Below are positions 11,637-24,027 of a stretch of 64,000 nt of DNA, one piece after another. Source of the stretch: Rhytidiadelphus loreus (Eukaryota; Streptophyta; Bryopsida; Hypnales; Hylocomiaceae); contig OX344765.1 in the NCBI GenBank assembly GCA_947034895.1, positions 20,961,001 to 21,025,000 of the forward strand, given 5' to 3'. Position 1 is the first letter of the stretch, and every line of letters starts with the position of its first letter. The translations under genes were made by a program, and so were the position numbers. The notes beneath the pieces were generated by a model. It had not been told where the DNA came from and made no database searches. It saw nothing but the letters and a program-made list of their open reading frames with translations.

Positions 11637-12660
11637 TTTATATTTTTGTGTGTAAACCCCCACCCATGTGCCGCTCTCCCCCTCGTTCGGCAAGTGGATC
11701 GTCTCTTCCTCTACTGAAAGGCCCATAGTCCCATTGGTGTGCCATCCCAATAAAAAGCAGAAAAAGGAGCGCACTCAAATGACCTCCCACATTTCTGGGT
11801 GCCGTTGATGGTCTGCACCAAAGCTGCCCGCGTGTCTGAAGCCCAGTGAAATCAGCTGGGGCTGGTTGGAGCTTCAGGCCTGACACAGGACAGGCAGAAT
11901 ATCAAGCATGCCTTTGTCAGCGTGGATGTTGAAGTTTCCAATGATTTTTCTGAAGCATCCAGAAGCTGGCTTGCAACACTGAGTCCGTCCGTCCGTCCGT
12001 CTGGTTGCAGCAGCCCTGGCTTGCAATTGCAGTACAAAACTTACTGGACAGGGTCTGCCTGAACTGAATACGGTATATGACAGAATACCTCCGTCGTCGT
12101 CGTTTTGAGTTTTGGAGTTCCGTGCAGATAGCTGGGAAAGCTAACGTAATCATGTGTTAACTTACCATGGATCACGAGGTCTCTGGGTTGAAGGACTCGG
12201 CTGCAGTTGTGGAGGGCCACCGTCTAACTCAGAGCATCCGCACTGTGACACGGAAGGAGCTGGCCGAATGTGCAAATGGCAGGGCGGGAACCACACCCAG
12301 TTTGCTCGCCAACTGAGCAGAAAAGCCCAGGCTCGCCAAACTTTGAACTTTGAACGTTGAACGTTGGCCGTTCAAGTCTTCAACGAGCCCTTGTTTCGGA
12401 GCTTCATGTGGACGGGAACGTCATTTGGTCGGGAGCATCAGAGCTGCAAGGTTGAAAAGGAACAAGAGCTCGGTCGATAGGAGTCGGGAAGGAGTGCTCC
12501 AACAGTTGCACACATTGAGTTGAACAAATTGCAAAAAATTCAAGGGCACGGTGGGAGGGCCAGCCGGCTTTGTGTAGGCAATGGACAACTTTCAATGGCC
12601 ATATTATTTCCATGTGACAATGTAGATGCTCTCACTTAGAATTAGGACGGAGCCTTGCAC
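11637..12660. other. GC-richer island without a recognised gene
   Basis: An island of near-balanced base composition in AT-rich surroundings, with a TCCG tetranucleotide repeat at 11982-12000. Several short open frames exist on both strands but none looks like a known family. It could be a decayed gene or a fragment moved from elsewhere. The only frame with an ordinary ATG context and unbiased amino-acid composition is listed separately at 12167-12316. Confidence 0.35.
12167..12316 (+). CDS. Small unrecognised ORF, 49 aa
   Basis: ATG in the context TTACCATGGATC opens a 49-residue frame that begins MDHEVSGLKDSAAVVEGHR and ends LLAN before TGA. Composition is mixed and soluble-looking, with no low-complexity bias, no membrane segment and no signal peptide. 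I do not recognise a family. No splice donor clearly extends it, and no partner exon was found within the surrounding 1 kb. It may be a single decayed exon of a lost gene or a chance frame in GC-richer DNA. Confidence 0.15.
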   Translation: MDHEVSGLKDSAAVVEGHRLTQSIRTVTRKELAECANGRAGTTPSLLAN

Positions 12661-12782
12661 ATGCTACTAGCTTGGTAGAAAATCTTTGGACACTAATCAA
12701 TTGCACTAAGGGAAAGTTTACTCTTGTCCAACTTGTAATGAGACACCACAAAACTTATGACCTAAGACATAAAGTAAACTAA

Positions 12783-12917
12783 GGTAGGAGGTTCATAAAC
12801 CAACCCTATTCTAAATGCGTCCCTTATCTAAGAATGAATGACATGTTCCTTAAAATATCTATTATTGTCATTGATGAGTTAGGTTGGCTTAAAGGGTCAA
12901 TTTATGAACCTCCTGCC
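12783..12917. mobile_element. Short TIR element, GGTAGGAGG family (135 bp)
   Basis: Left end GGTAGGAGGTTCATAAA and the reverse of the right end GGCAGGAGGTTCATAAA match at 16 of 17 positions. Flanks are CTAA and TTAT. Non-coding. Related ends occur at 38881-39287. Confidence 0.7.
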
Positions 12918-13240
12918 TTATTCATTATGGGTGAAATGACTGTTACTACTCTTTGAAAAATGTGGGAATAAATTCTAGAAGTAGACAAGCAATTAGAAAC
13001 AACAATTTGAAAAAATAATTTTCAGACTTCGTGTGATTTTTTTTTAAGTGTATAGAAAGGTGTTGCCTTAGGCTTCCTATGAAAGTCCATAGACATGCTT
13101 GGCTATGTTAGAAAAATAGCTTCTGTAGGGCTCCTACTAACCCATTTTCAACCTAATACATGTCCAATCTAGTCCATAATGACCTCAATCTCAACTACAT
13201 ATTTCTATTGCTAGAATGAATCGATTTGCATTGGGGACAC

Positions 13241-13803
13241 CTCGGGGGGGTCATTTAGAGTGTCCATTAGAAACCACTTGTGAACAAAACTTTGGACCCC
13301 CTATATACTTTTTGAATTTGAAATAAAACAAAATTTAAAAAATATGAATAGATTTTCCTACTTTGAAAGTTTATGTTTTGAATTATTGATATTTTATTTG
13401 TTAATAATAATTAGTTACAAATTTTTGAAGTAAAAAGATACACTATAGAACTGAAAAATAACTTTCACACCCCTATATTATATAAGAAAAAATTGTCTAA
13501 AAAATGAACAAAAAATTCCTAAAAATAACTCTCTATTGAAAGCTCATTTTGAGTTGAATATTGACTCAATGGTCATCTAAATGTGTCCTCTATAATTATT
13601 TGAGTTGAAAAATATGCCATTTTAGTTCATTTTCAACCTCTTCTAGAAATCATTTCATATTTTATTTGAGTTGGAAATTTTGGCAATAGAAAGCTATAGT
13701 CATTATTAAACAATGCTCAAAATTTTAGGTTGAAATTATAATTTATTAGAAACCACTTGTTCGCACGTGGTTTGTCATAGTAGAACTAAGTGCACCCCTC
13801 GAG
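13241..13803. mobile_element. hAT-like MITE, copy 2 (563 bp)
   Basis: Flanked by GGGGACAC (13233-13240) and AGGGACAC (13804-13811), an 8-bp duplication with one difference. Ends CTCGGGGGGG and CCCCTCGAG are inverted. Same orientation and nearly same length as the copy at 1405. Confidence 0.85.
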
Positions 13804-13811
13804 AGGGACAC

Positions 13812-14744
13812 ACACCAATTCGCAAGGAATTGGAACTTGTATGAGTTTAAAAGATTGTAAGAGCTTTCCAAATATTTGATGTGTGTATTGGTGGTGCTCG
13901 ACATAGATTGTATTCAAATTTTGCAATGAATAGCAATTCTAGAGTTTGTTTGCATCATTTCTTTGAACCCCCCCCCTCCTTTAAAAGTTGTGGCTTGTAT
14001 AGGATGCTAATTGCTAACTTTGCACTGCTTTATTTAGTATTTCATCAACTTCTTGAGATGACTATTTGTCATGTAAGAGGTCAGTATGTACAAGATTAGT
14101 GCTTAATTTCGCTCTTGAGTTTTGTGAAATTAAAGTTTAGAAGATCACTTTGTAATGTTGCTTTAGACACTTTTGAAAACTTCGTGGATAAAATAATATT
14201 TGAATAGTAGATGAATGCTATTGAAAGGTATTTTTATCATGTTAGTCACAAGTTTGACATGTTAGCATTGTATGTTAGTATTATTATTAAAGTTATATAG
14301 AAGTTGTGGTGAGCGTTTTAGTATGTAGGTCACTTTTGTTTCAATAAGCCATGCAAGTGATTTTTAAGTGAAGGAAGATAGAAGTCATAGTATTAATTAT
14401 ATTGGTAATTATACTCTCTTGTTTCTTTTATATTTGTTGGTTTTATCAACTTGTCACGAACTAAGTTGACTTTTCAATAATTAAAAACTTGTTTAGAAAG
14501 GAGTTACAATGTTGGTTTTGGATTTACAATTCTATTGTTGAAGTTTGAAAATGAACTCTTATGTCTTTTCGCTCTTGCGATATGCATTATTTGAAGTGAA
14601 AAGTTGCAAGCCTAGTAAATTGCATTTTATTGTAGACTAAGCTAGTCAAATTTCTCCAGAATATTTCAGCATAACTTAGCAAGTATCCAATGCCAACACA
14701 AACAATGGTATGTCGCCCTTTGAAAAATAAACAAATCTAACCAC
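13812..14744. other. Intergenic, nothing recognised
   Basis: AT-rich, T-skewed sequence. Open frames are short and of biased composition. No repeat or structured element identified. Confidence 0.55.
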
Positions 14745-15019
14745 TACACTAAAAAGTATATTTAGTGTTAGCAACACTATTTACGAACCATGACACTAAA
14801 TACCATTAATCCTACTAAAGTAAGTAACATTAAATCTAATTTCTAACACTAAATGTACTCTATGGCAAATCTGAAATCTGGTAAATCTAAATGCACTCTA
14901 TGGTACGCATTGAAGTCTAATATTACACTAATTCCCACAAAGTTCAGATTTAGTGTTGTGTAGAGTAGGGTGGTAAGTATACTAAATGTAATCCAACACT
15001 AAATATACTTTTTAGTGTA
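14745..15019. mobile_element. MITE with near-perfect TIRs of about 25 bp (275 bp)
   Basis: Left end starts TACACTAAAAAGTATATTTA and continues GTGTT; the right end is its exact reverse complement. Inner subterminal copies of AACACTAAAT recur. The terminal TA could be a Tc1/mariner-type target; alternatively ACT flanks both ends as a 3-bp duplication, which would suit a CACTA-type end. Superfamily undecided. Confidence 0.75.
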
Positions 15020-17523
15020 CTACTTCTAAAATTTTTTCACACTTCACCTTTTGGCACTCCAAATTTTTTTGCTACACTGAGAGGCCAGATGCATGAACCA
15101 ACGAATCCATTCCAGCCGGAGGTAGACTATAGCCACTTGCCCTTTTGGTACTTTAAACTTTCACCAATCTGGCCTCTCTTGATTCCCAGCCCCCCAAAAA
15201 ATCCCTGTCCAGGAGGTATGAAACTGAACTACACTGTCTACACATGCCTATGGCTTACACCTTTTCAACAATATTTGAAATGAATGGTTTTGACCAATTA
15301 TTGTTATAAACATTCCTATTACATTCTTTGCGATGCTGCACGCATCCCTAGGTGCCCACCTGCAAGAATTCTCAGAGCACATGTGAAGTACCAAACTTGC
15401 ATACTCGTGTCAGGTGGTGTAATGAAAATTCTTCCGTTTGCTTTTCCAGACCGAGGAAGAAGAAAAAAACAAAAAACAGAAATAAAGGAATTAAAAATTA
15501 TAAAAAAGACCCACCAACTAACCAGCCAGCCAAACAAACAAACAAATGAACAAACGAACAAACAAACGAACAAACAAACAAACTTGCGAAATGTACTCAT
15601 GAGAGCCCTGAAAATCGATGCAGTTTGTTAGTGACAGTACCTGTCAGCACAAAGACAAAGTTCATTCTCATACCAATGTTGTTGCAGAGGCTTAACTTAC
15701 TTACAACTCACAAGGATCTAAGCTTACGAGCTCCGTCCACTTGGCTTGAACTTGATCTCCTTCCCTGCATCCAACTGGGGAAACGGGAATAGAAACTCTC
15801 AGATCTTGTGAACCGTTCTAACTTACTTAAGTTAGGTCTATGATTCTGGATTGATCACCTCGACCTCTCCACGCATGATTTGTAGCTGCGCAAATTGTCG
15901 AATTCCTGCACTGTCTGGCAGATTTGGTACACTCTTGAGGTCACAAATCTTTCAGTGTTCAGAGCATGTGAGAAAAGTTGACGTGATGTGGAAGACTTAC
16001 AACATTCTTTAGGCCTTGTAAGGTGATAAGCCTGTGCACCTTTTTCTTGGAGATTTGGAATCAAACATTGCACATGACATGGGACATTCTCTTACAACTC
16101 TCTCACACAACTTACTCAGTTACGGACTCTTGGTTATGACAACTCCTGAAGTTAAATACGGACTCTTGGTTAATATGTTATTCATGACCACATTGGGAAC
16201 TTCAGGGCACGTGAATATGGTGCATTGAAACAGGATCACAATAATTTGGTGTCAACCTCAGTGCCAACTCAGTATCAAAGTGATTGTGATTGGAAAAATG
16301 ACACTAAAATTGCATGTGCTCTAAAAGTGAGGCATCAAAATAATCTGGTCCAACTTTTCTTGATGCAAATTCTGATACAAACTTTAGCTTTTACATCTAA
16401 TAGAATCAAAATGAGGGATTTTTGAATGCAACATAGAAGAGCCTTTCAATAATAATGGTATGAATGGAATGGAATGAATCAATATGAATATTACAATTTT
16501 CTCTAGCATGTCTTCTTGGGATTTGCTCAAGTATTAGAGATTTCATTCTTTTAAAGGTCTTGTGTCTGTTGAAGATTATCCTTAAAAACAAAAATTGAGA
16601 TGTTACGCCCAGACTTCTTGAATATGGTACATCATCTTGTATTTTCTCACCTATCCTTAGGAAATGAAATTGTGGATAGTTCACATTGAACTTGCTCTAT
16701 ACCTTATTGTCTAGAAAAACACACTTTTCCTTATAGATTATAGCAGAAGTAATTAAATTGAAAAACAAAATAGGCAAACATATTTGGTAAGGCAACCTAC
16801 GAACACAATAGAAATAGAAGCATCAAACTATTCGCTTTGTACTTCAAAAAAATAGATTCTCACCTGGTTATGGTGAAGATTTCATCCAAAGGGAAGCAAT
16901 AAGGTAAATACACCTAATTTTGACCTCAATGTTAAACTCGATCCATCTAAATTTTTGTCTAAAATGTGCACTCTGTAAACATGAGATCCAAAGGTTGACT
17001 TTGGATACATCTAAAACTAGCATTTTTTAAATTAATAGTATATCTATTTGATACCCTAAAAATGTTTAATAAAAAAATATGGATTCTTCTTTCAACTAGC
17101 AAGAAGACCCCAACAAAACTTAAGATAGTTAATTAATAGGATCCATGCATGGATGCTTGGGATGCTTGGATAATTTTGGGTTTGGTTACCTCATGCCTAA
17201 AACCCAACAAAGCATTGGAATAGCTTTCATCTAAGGTAGTCTACTCTAAAAGCGCCCCTGTTCTTCAAGCAACCACTAACTAATACAAAAGGTACATTTT
17301 GCTTTCTTCACTATACCAATAGTGTACATTTCAAGAAGTGGTTGCTTTTAGTGACCACCACGTTTCAACTTCAAACATTAGTAACTAATTCTATGAAGGC
17401 CCCCAAATATGAAATGACTTAGATCAGATGTCAATTCCATTTTTCTTCTTCCGAATTTAAAAAAAAAATTGTTTGAAGGAGTTTAGCTTCCCCCAAAATT
17501 GCAATCACTCTTAAAAGGTCGCT
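15020..17523. other. Intergenic, low-complexity patches
   Basis: Contains a CAAA/CGAA-type tetranucleotide run at 15532-15583 (source of the opposing long frames there) and otherwise unstructured AT-rich DNA. No gene recognised. Confidence 0.5.
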
Positions 17524-17527
17524 TTAA

Positions 17528-17738
17528 CCCTTAAAGGACGAAGGGGTGACCTTGGAGATCATCCCTTTTCATTACCATGTGAATCATGCACTTTAGAAAT
17601 AGCAAAAGCACTCATTGGAAGTCAAACTACTGTACAAGACCTCCCTTTTTCACAACAAAATTCAGAGGATGAATAGTTACACTTCAAGGATTCCTTATCA
17701 TCCATCAGAGGCCAAATATCCTCTTCAACGTTTAAGGG
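17528..17738. mobile_element. TTAA-flanked short TIR element (211 bp)
   Basis: TTAA at 17524-17527 and 17739-17742 bracket ends CCCTTAAAGGACG and, reversed, CCCTTAAACGTTG. Its left half matches in reverse the right half of the element ending at 4114. Non-coding. Confidence 0.75.
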
Positions 17739-17755
17739 TTAAGAGCAGCCCAACT

Positions 17756-17831
17756 TACTCATAATGCAAGGTGCACCTGTAGCTTTCGGCCCCTGGCATT
17801 CTAACTGCCACCCCACCTTGCATTATGAGTA
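17756..17831. repeat. Perfect 18-bp hairpin with 40-base loop
   Basis: TACTCATAATGCAAGGTG at 17756-17773 is exactly inverted at 17814-17831. It sits 14 bases after the TTAA of the preceding short element. Could be a minimal foldback or a small-RNA-like hairpin. Confidence 0.8.
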
Positions 17832-18342
17832 GCTGAAAACCATTCTAGGAAGCATAATGCACTTAGTTAACAAAGCAACAAAAATCATTTCATCTTGATA
17901 ACCACGTACTGTATTCATTTGGTTTCAGTACAATAATGGACTGATGTTTTAACACAACTCCATAAAATGTCCGCACATTGCTGCAGCATAATGCAGTTTC
18001 CCAAACAGTGATTAATCCATGGCAACATTTAACGCAAAATAATGCTTTGATGTGTAATTCAAACATTCCAAGCATCACTTGTAAGCTTAGTTGCTCCTGA
18101 AGTTCACAGATATGATGAAACAGTAAGCTTATTGCAGGGCTGTAGGGGAAGTCAAATTTGCAGCAGACCATGAGTTGAGAATGCCGCCAATGCCACGATT
18201 AAGTTAAGCTGAAAGGTAATAAGATTGTGCACATTACAGTTCCGTGGTTTGCTCACAATTCAGGTTTGTGTGAGGTCAGCGTGAAACTGTTGAGCTTTCC
18301 TCACACGCAAGTTGGGGCAGATTCTCGTTCAATTTGTAACTT

Positions 18343-18410
18343 CTGTTCCCGAAACAGATCCGTGTTTCCTGTGTAAAATGCACAAGAAACACGGATCTTT
18401 TCAGAAACAG
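18343..18410. repeat. 30-base imperfect hairpin with 7-base loop
   Basis: Arms 18343-18373 and 18381-18410 pair through a central GATCCGTGTTTC segment, with TAAAATG as loop and three or four mismatches. Size is within the range of a small-RNA precursor; no other support. Confidence 0.7.
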
Positions 18411-18779
18411 AGGGAGTATGAGTTATTGCAAAAACGAACAACCAAGAATCAGGGTAAAACATTTTAGTAATTGATGACTCCCAACATACTGCACAAAAAC
18501 TCAATTCACTTTTAGGGCATCCACAATGGGATTGGTAATTATACATGCCCGCCAAATATAACTCTAACTTCTCACTGCTTTGTATAATTAGAACTTGAAA
18601 ATCTTATCATTGGAAGCACATTCAAAAGTGCTTTGAATAGGTTCAAGGAAACTCAAAATTAGACATTGGACAATGAAATTAAACTACTTCACAAAAACAC
18701 TAAAAGACAAAAATTATACAAGTATTAGCAAATCAAGCTTACCAATGCAATCAAAGCAATAAAAAGTTAGATTATATTT

Positions 18780-19504
18780 GGCTAGATGCAAGAAACACTG
18801 AACAATTTAGGGAGTGTTCTGCCAAAACTGTGATTTTTTGTGCTCAGTACTATGAGTACTATAGTATTACCAAAAGGAAGAAATCTCAACCATTGATCTA
18901 AAAATTCAACGGCCAATAGTACTTTTGAGTACTTAATAATGTTGAAATAGTACTATTTGAAAAAAATGACAATTTGTCACAAAAAGTAGATAAAATTAAG
19001 TTTAAATTAATAATAATTAGAAAATCATGAATAAAAAAAACTAAAAATTGGCCATTTGTAAAGACTTGATAGTGATTACATTTCACCAAAAACTAGAAGT
19101 TGAAACCATCATGAATGTTTGGAGCGCTACAGGCAAGGGACCCCTATTTGCATGCATGTTGAGGACAAAGAATTGTGTTTTTTTTAATGCCCTTTAGTGG
19201 TCACATGCTCATCTAATGTGGGAATAGCCTACAAAAAATTCAAGTGAACATCATAATTTTTGGATGCTCTACAATACTAAAAAACCCTAAACTGCAAAGT
19301 GTGACAAATTAGCTAAACTACAATTTAATTAAAGGATTTTTTTCCAAAATTTCTCAAAAATAAGGAATCTGAGGACTTCCAAATTAGCCATCTCCAATAA
19401 AAATTTCAAGTACATGGACTTCATTTCCCAAAAGATATGGCAAATGGCAACTCCGTCATTCCAATTGTGACGCAAAATAGTACCGGTGTTTCTTGCATTC
19501 ACCC
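18780..19504. mobile_element. TIR element, GCAAGAAA family, copy A (725 bp)
   Basis: Terminal ATGCAAGAAACAC at the left; the reverse of the right end is GGGTGAATGCAAGAAACACC. About 90% similar to copy B at 37910 over the whole length, including the GTGCTCAGTACTATGAGTAC motif near the left end. Non-coding. Confidence 0.8.
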
Positions 19505-22500
19505 ATATATTGGTTCTATTGAGGACGCCCTTCCTTCACTACAATAAGGGGGTATGTCCCATATGCTTTTGGTAGTGGAGTATAAAAAATGTAGTTGGCA
19601 TAAAATTGGGAAGAGTGGATAAGACAAAGGAGCCCCTTGTGGGTTGAAAGATTGCCTTGCCCATGTGAGATGTACAAAAAAATTTAATATTTTTTCTTGC
19701 AATTTTTTGTCAAACCTACATAAGGTGATAGCAATTGAAAAAATATTTTTTCAACAAAGTATGAATTTGTTATGAATGGTAGACTATGCTACCCAAATAG
19801 CCCCAAAGAATCACTTGACCTCCACTAAAATAAAGTGCATCCATAAAGAATCACTAGTACAAACAATGTCTTTGGTAATCACCACTTTCTAAAGATGGCA
19901 CCACATGGTTTAGAGTGGTGCCTTCCATTGACAAACCTTTCTATTCCTTGGTGAGATTGATGGATGACACCTCAGTTTCAATTATTATATTGAGGTGACA
20001 TGTATTTCAGCAATATCCCCCCCCCATCTAACAATCTACTAATTATATACACCTCTAATAAAATTTCATTGTAGTCTTTTGAAAAACGTTGGATTAATGA
20101 GGAGCCTCTAACATTGCTTAATAATGGCATGGCTACATCAAATGGACCTTGAGCTCTTAAACACCTTAACTCTTGATGTACTAAGAAGCTCTAATTGGGC
20201 CTCACATTTTTTGAGCAATTTTGAAGAGTTTATATGGGGATTTTATTTATTTTAATTAAAAATAAATAAACCAATACATGCAATGTTCTTCACTCAACTA
20301 CTCAAACTAATGATATAATAAAAAAATTCATTTAGATTACACTTTCTAAGATATGATCAATCAAAGTCCGCAACTTAAAATCATGAATTCTTAGTATGTA
20401 AAAAATTTAGGGATGTGGACGGTGGATGTGGACGGTGTTTAGGTCTTTACATACATTTTGGGACACCCTACATCTCAAGACTACATGTGATTCTTGATAC
20501 CCCTACGCTTGCTCTTGGCATTCTCAATCACTTTTCACAAGCAATTTGCATCGTAGTGGCAATTAAACAGTTGTCCTTGTCCCTATCTTTGTAGCTTGTT
20601 GGGGACATCATGCATTTGATGTCCCAACTACGTGCATACCCACACAGATTTCCAAGACAGATGCAGATATGTAAATCCAATGGCCACAAAAAAAACAGGA
20701 AATCGCTATCTGCTACAGTCATACTGCAATCAATTGCAATTTCCTCCTCAATTTCATGTTACTCTAGTATCACGAATGATTGGTGAACAACCACGAATGC
20801 TGTAGAACTAAGAGAACCGCTACCACACTGCCTACTAGCTTCATGCTCATCTGATCGATGACGTCCACTGAATCACCGTCGTAGTCCTACCTATACCAAT
20901 GCCAGCAGTTTCGACCACCACATACAACGACGGCATCGATCAAATGACAAGAACAGAGTATTTGAAGTCTTCCGAAACGAGTCCAGGCACCTCCTCCGGC
21001 TATATATGTTGTAGAGGTACAACAGAACTCACTCCTGTTCGATCTTGAAAGGATCCTTCAAAGTACCATCAATCGATCCGTCATCGAAACACCAGGTTTA
21101 CGGTGTAATTTAATTTGCTGCCAGCCATCGTTCTTCGCATTCTGCCAAGCTCCACTAGCTACCGTCAATGTTGTAGTATATTCCCAAGTCAGGATTTCGA
21201 TTGACACACTGTCCAACACATGCGTGCATACTTGTCAAGCTAGTTAACTTATTATTTGTCCTCATCGTCGACAAACTAGAGGGTCGCTCAAGTGGGAGTT
21301 GTCTTCCGCATCCACTGCACATACAATCATGCTGTCAATTTCCTCGCCATTGCTTGAGTTGTTTGTTGGTACAAGCAGCTAATATAAGTTCTCTTTGACT
21401 ACAACTCTGCCAACGCCAAAAACAATGTACTGGTTTTCGTCTACCCTTCGACAACTATGGAATCCATATCGGCTTACGACTTTCTAATCTGTGTGGACTC
21501 AGTCTTCCATAAAAAGAAAACACTGGGAAATGGCAGTTGGAAAGACGTGTGGATTGTGTCGGTCGTCACTATGCCGTGCGTAGTATTTTGTTGTTCAAAA
21601 TTCACTTTCATCCTTAAGAATTGTCATTTGTCCTTCTTGTGATGCCATAATCTAAAATGACTTCATTACAAGCAAATTTTTCATAGTCGTGATGTGGATT
21701 GTCTACTCATTGAAGTAGGTATCTTTGTCTGTTAAAGGATGTGTGTAGTGTTGGAAGTTCTTGCTAGTTGTTTTTGTTAATTACTGATTGATAATTGATT
21801 GGTTTGTAGTTGATCTTAGGATTACTTAAGGGGAGTTAGGATTAGCCAATGGCTAGTTGTTTAGGATTGTGGTTGACTCCTTAGAGGCAAGGGCTAATTC
21901 CTTGTCTTTTTCTTGGTTCTTCATGGGGTTTGAGGTGTGGGATGCACTTAGGTACTAAGTTGTATGTTTGTTGATGACTTATGGAAGGAAGCAATGATGT
22001 GAGAAATTTTGGTTTGTGTTTTGATGAAGTATTGAATCAAGGCAAAACTTTGGATCTAAATTTTCAAATCTAGATCTATTATGGAGAGAGAGATATGAGG
22101 CTTCAAAGTAGAGAGGTTTGAAATCTAAGGGTATATTGGGAAGTTTCAATCTTATTGAGATTTTGTGATATGGCTATGAAATTTAGAGGATACTTTTCTT
22201 AATTTATCTACTACTTTATATCAAAAACTTGGTTACAATGGTACCTACTAGTTATGCACAAAATACAACTGAGATGTAAAGGTTGTGATTTGGCAAAAAG
22301 TCAATAGTGGAGAAATGTCCACTAACATTGGATAATATCTTAGATTTAGGCAAAAATTAATACTAGGTTGAAGTTAGCTGTAGCAATTTTTGAGTTATTT
22401 AAGAAGGGTTAAAAAATCAACAGTAGAGAAATGTTCACAAAAGTTGAAAAATATCTTAGATATGGGTGAAAATTGATATGTGAGTATTTGATAAGTTTAT

Positions 22501-22708
22501 CTATATTTTAGTCAAGTTTCAAAACATTTGAAGTGATTGTTCATCATTTATATTAGGCTAGAACTAGCTATGGCAGTTTCTAGGTTATTATGGAAATTAT
22601 AGGATAGAAATTTATGAATAAATTTATGATTATTTAGAGGGATTTAAAGGTATAAAGAGATTATATGCAAATTATTTTCACAACAAAGAGCCTCATCTAT
22701 TTTGGACC
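19505..22708. other. Intergenic, with a GC-richer stretch near 20560-21600
   Basis: The GC-richer part has normal-looking base composition and two short plus frames (21201, 21457) that resemble no family. It might be decayed coding DNA, but I see no domain or splice structure. The rest is AT-rich and featureless. Confidence 0.4.
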
Positions 22709-22713
22709 TATTT
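22709..22713. repeat. Left target-site duplication of the copia element (TATTT)
   Basis: TATTT abuts the TGTTGAAG start of the left LTR and recurs immediately after the right LTR. Confidence 0.93.
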
Positions 22714-23005
22714 TGTTGAAGAATACTTTTAAATCCTGTTGTAACCCCATCCATCTAGTGCAGTAGTCATCCGCATCTGTTATCTGACCTTCCCACTACC
22801 CTGCACGGTTTGTTAGCAATTAGTTAGTAACGGCTTACATTAAGCCATGTACATGTATAGCATTTGATCTTAGTTAGTGGAAGATCAGTTTAGGATTAGT
22901 GGACATTAATAGTTAATGTCTATTTGTTTGTGTATATTAGAGCCTCTCTGTGCTCCAGTTATGTAAGTGATTCTACTAACTGTATTTCTTGAGTTCACTT
23001 TAACA
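22714..23005 (+). repeat. 5' LTR of the copia element (292 bp)
   Basis: Starts TGTTGAAGAATAC and ends CACTTTAACA. Differs from the 3' LTR at 11 sites, all C/T or A/G. The segment GTGTATATTAGAGCCTCTC near its 3' part is a candidate TATA region for the element's promoter. Confidence 0.97.
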
Positions 23006-23017
23006 TGGTATCAGAGC
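23006..23017 (+). other. Primer binding site of the copia element
   Basis: TGGTATCAGAGC directly follows the 5' LTR and is complementary to the 3' end of plant initiator methionine tRNA, the usual primer of plant copia elements. Confidence 0.95.
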
Positions 23018-23184
23018 GAAACTAAGTTTGATCAGAGATTTAGCATCGTTCCAGTGAAGCTCTGCTCTTGGGCGATCAGACTAGAGGAATTTGTTACAAG
23101 CACAGTGAGTATAGACTAAAGTGCGGAACTCAGGTTTGTTACAAAGTAGAGCACTGCTCCTAGAGATTTATAGAAAACAACAAG

Positions 23185-24027
23185 ATGGCTGAAGGATCGA
23201 GCGTAGCATTCCGAGAGGGTGACAAGCTGAAAGGATCGGCAAACTATTACGTATGGGCCCTCAAAATGAGAGCCGTCTTGAGAGGAGAGGGTCAGTGGAC
23301 CATCACGGAAACCGAGCAGAGTCATACAGTGTTCCCAGTCACTATCGACAGAGAAACATTGACCGAAGCAAAATTAGCTAGAAAGAAGATACTTGCTTGT
23401 CGACTGTTACTGTTGTCAGTGTCTGATGACTTGGTGGATCTTATCACAGAACATGTAGATCCAGCGGTGGCGTGGAAAGCACTCAAGGAGCAATTTAACT
23501 CTGGAGACCAGTCACAAGTCCTCACGCTCATGGGGCAGCTTCAATCTCTGAGAATGAACGAGGGAGACTCAGTGGAGGAGTACGTAAAGAAAGCCCGAGA
23601 ATTGAAGAACAGATTGCATAGCATGGGGGAGAAGCTCACCGATCGAAACATTAACCAGATGGTCATGAACGGCTTGCCACGCTCATTCGAAAGCACAATA
23701 CAAATGCTGACACACTTGGACCCAAGCATGACGTTCGAAAAGCTCAGCTCCAACCTCCTGTCCGAGTCACATCGCCGCAGACACCGAAGCCAGCTGCTCA
23801 GAGACAACGAAGCCCTGGCTGCCAGCTTCCAACGCCAGGCAACGATGCGAGGTCGAGGAGGACGCTTGCCCCCAAGAGGAAGAGGCTTCCCAGGGCAAGG
23901 ATCCTACGGCCCACCAAAGCCTCCTCCAGTATGCTTCAATTGTCACAAATCCGGAGATTTTGCTAGAGACTGTAGAATGCCGAGAACTACAGGATACGCT
24001 AATTCTGCTGAGATGTTTGACAAATAA
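23185..24027 (+). pseudogene. gag: copia gag, 280 codons, ended by TAA before protease
   Basis: Capsid/nucleocapsid part of the polyprotein. Residues 13-40 carry the copia gag N-terminal motif around NYYVWALKMRAVL; residues 60-195 are the UBN2-type gag domain (AWKALKEQF, LTLMGQLQSLRM). Residues 215-240 form an Arg/Gly-rich basic stretch. Residues 250-263 are the zinc knuckle CFNCHKSGDFARDC, where the ligand His of CX2CX4HX4C is replaced by Asp (GAT at 23956), so zinc binding should fail. The TAA at 24025-24027 stops the frame before the protease. Since the protease continues in the same frame, this is either decay or a leaky stop; the other damage favours decay. Confidence 0.93.

Noticed and set aside
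15319..15600. 93-codon minus ORF rich in Phe, Val and Cys
   Set aside because: Arises from the CAAA-type repeat at 15532-15583.
23006..23017. Initiator tRNA-like motif as a tRNA gene
   Set aside because: Only the 12-base 3' complement is present, right after an LTR; it is a primer binding site. No tRNA or rRNA gene was found in the window.
24025..24027. gag TAA as a programmed readthrough stop
   Set aside because: Three more in-frame stops and lost catalytic residues make simple decay the more economical reading.
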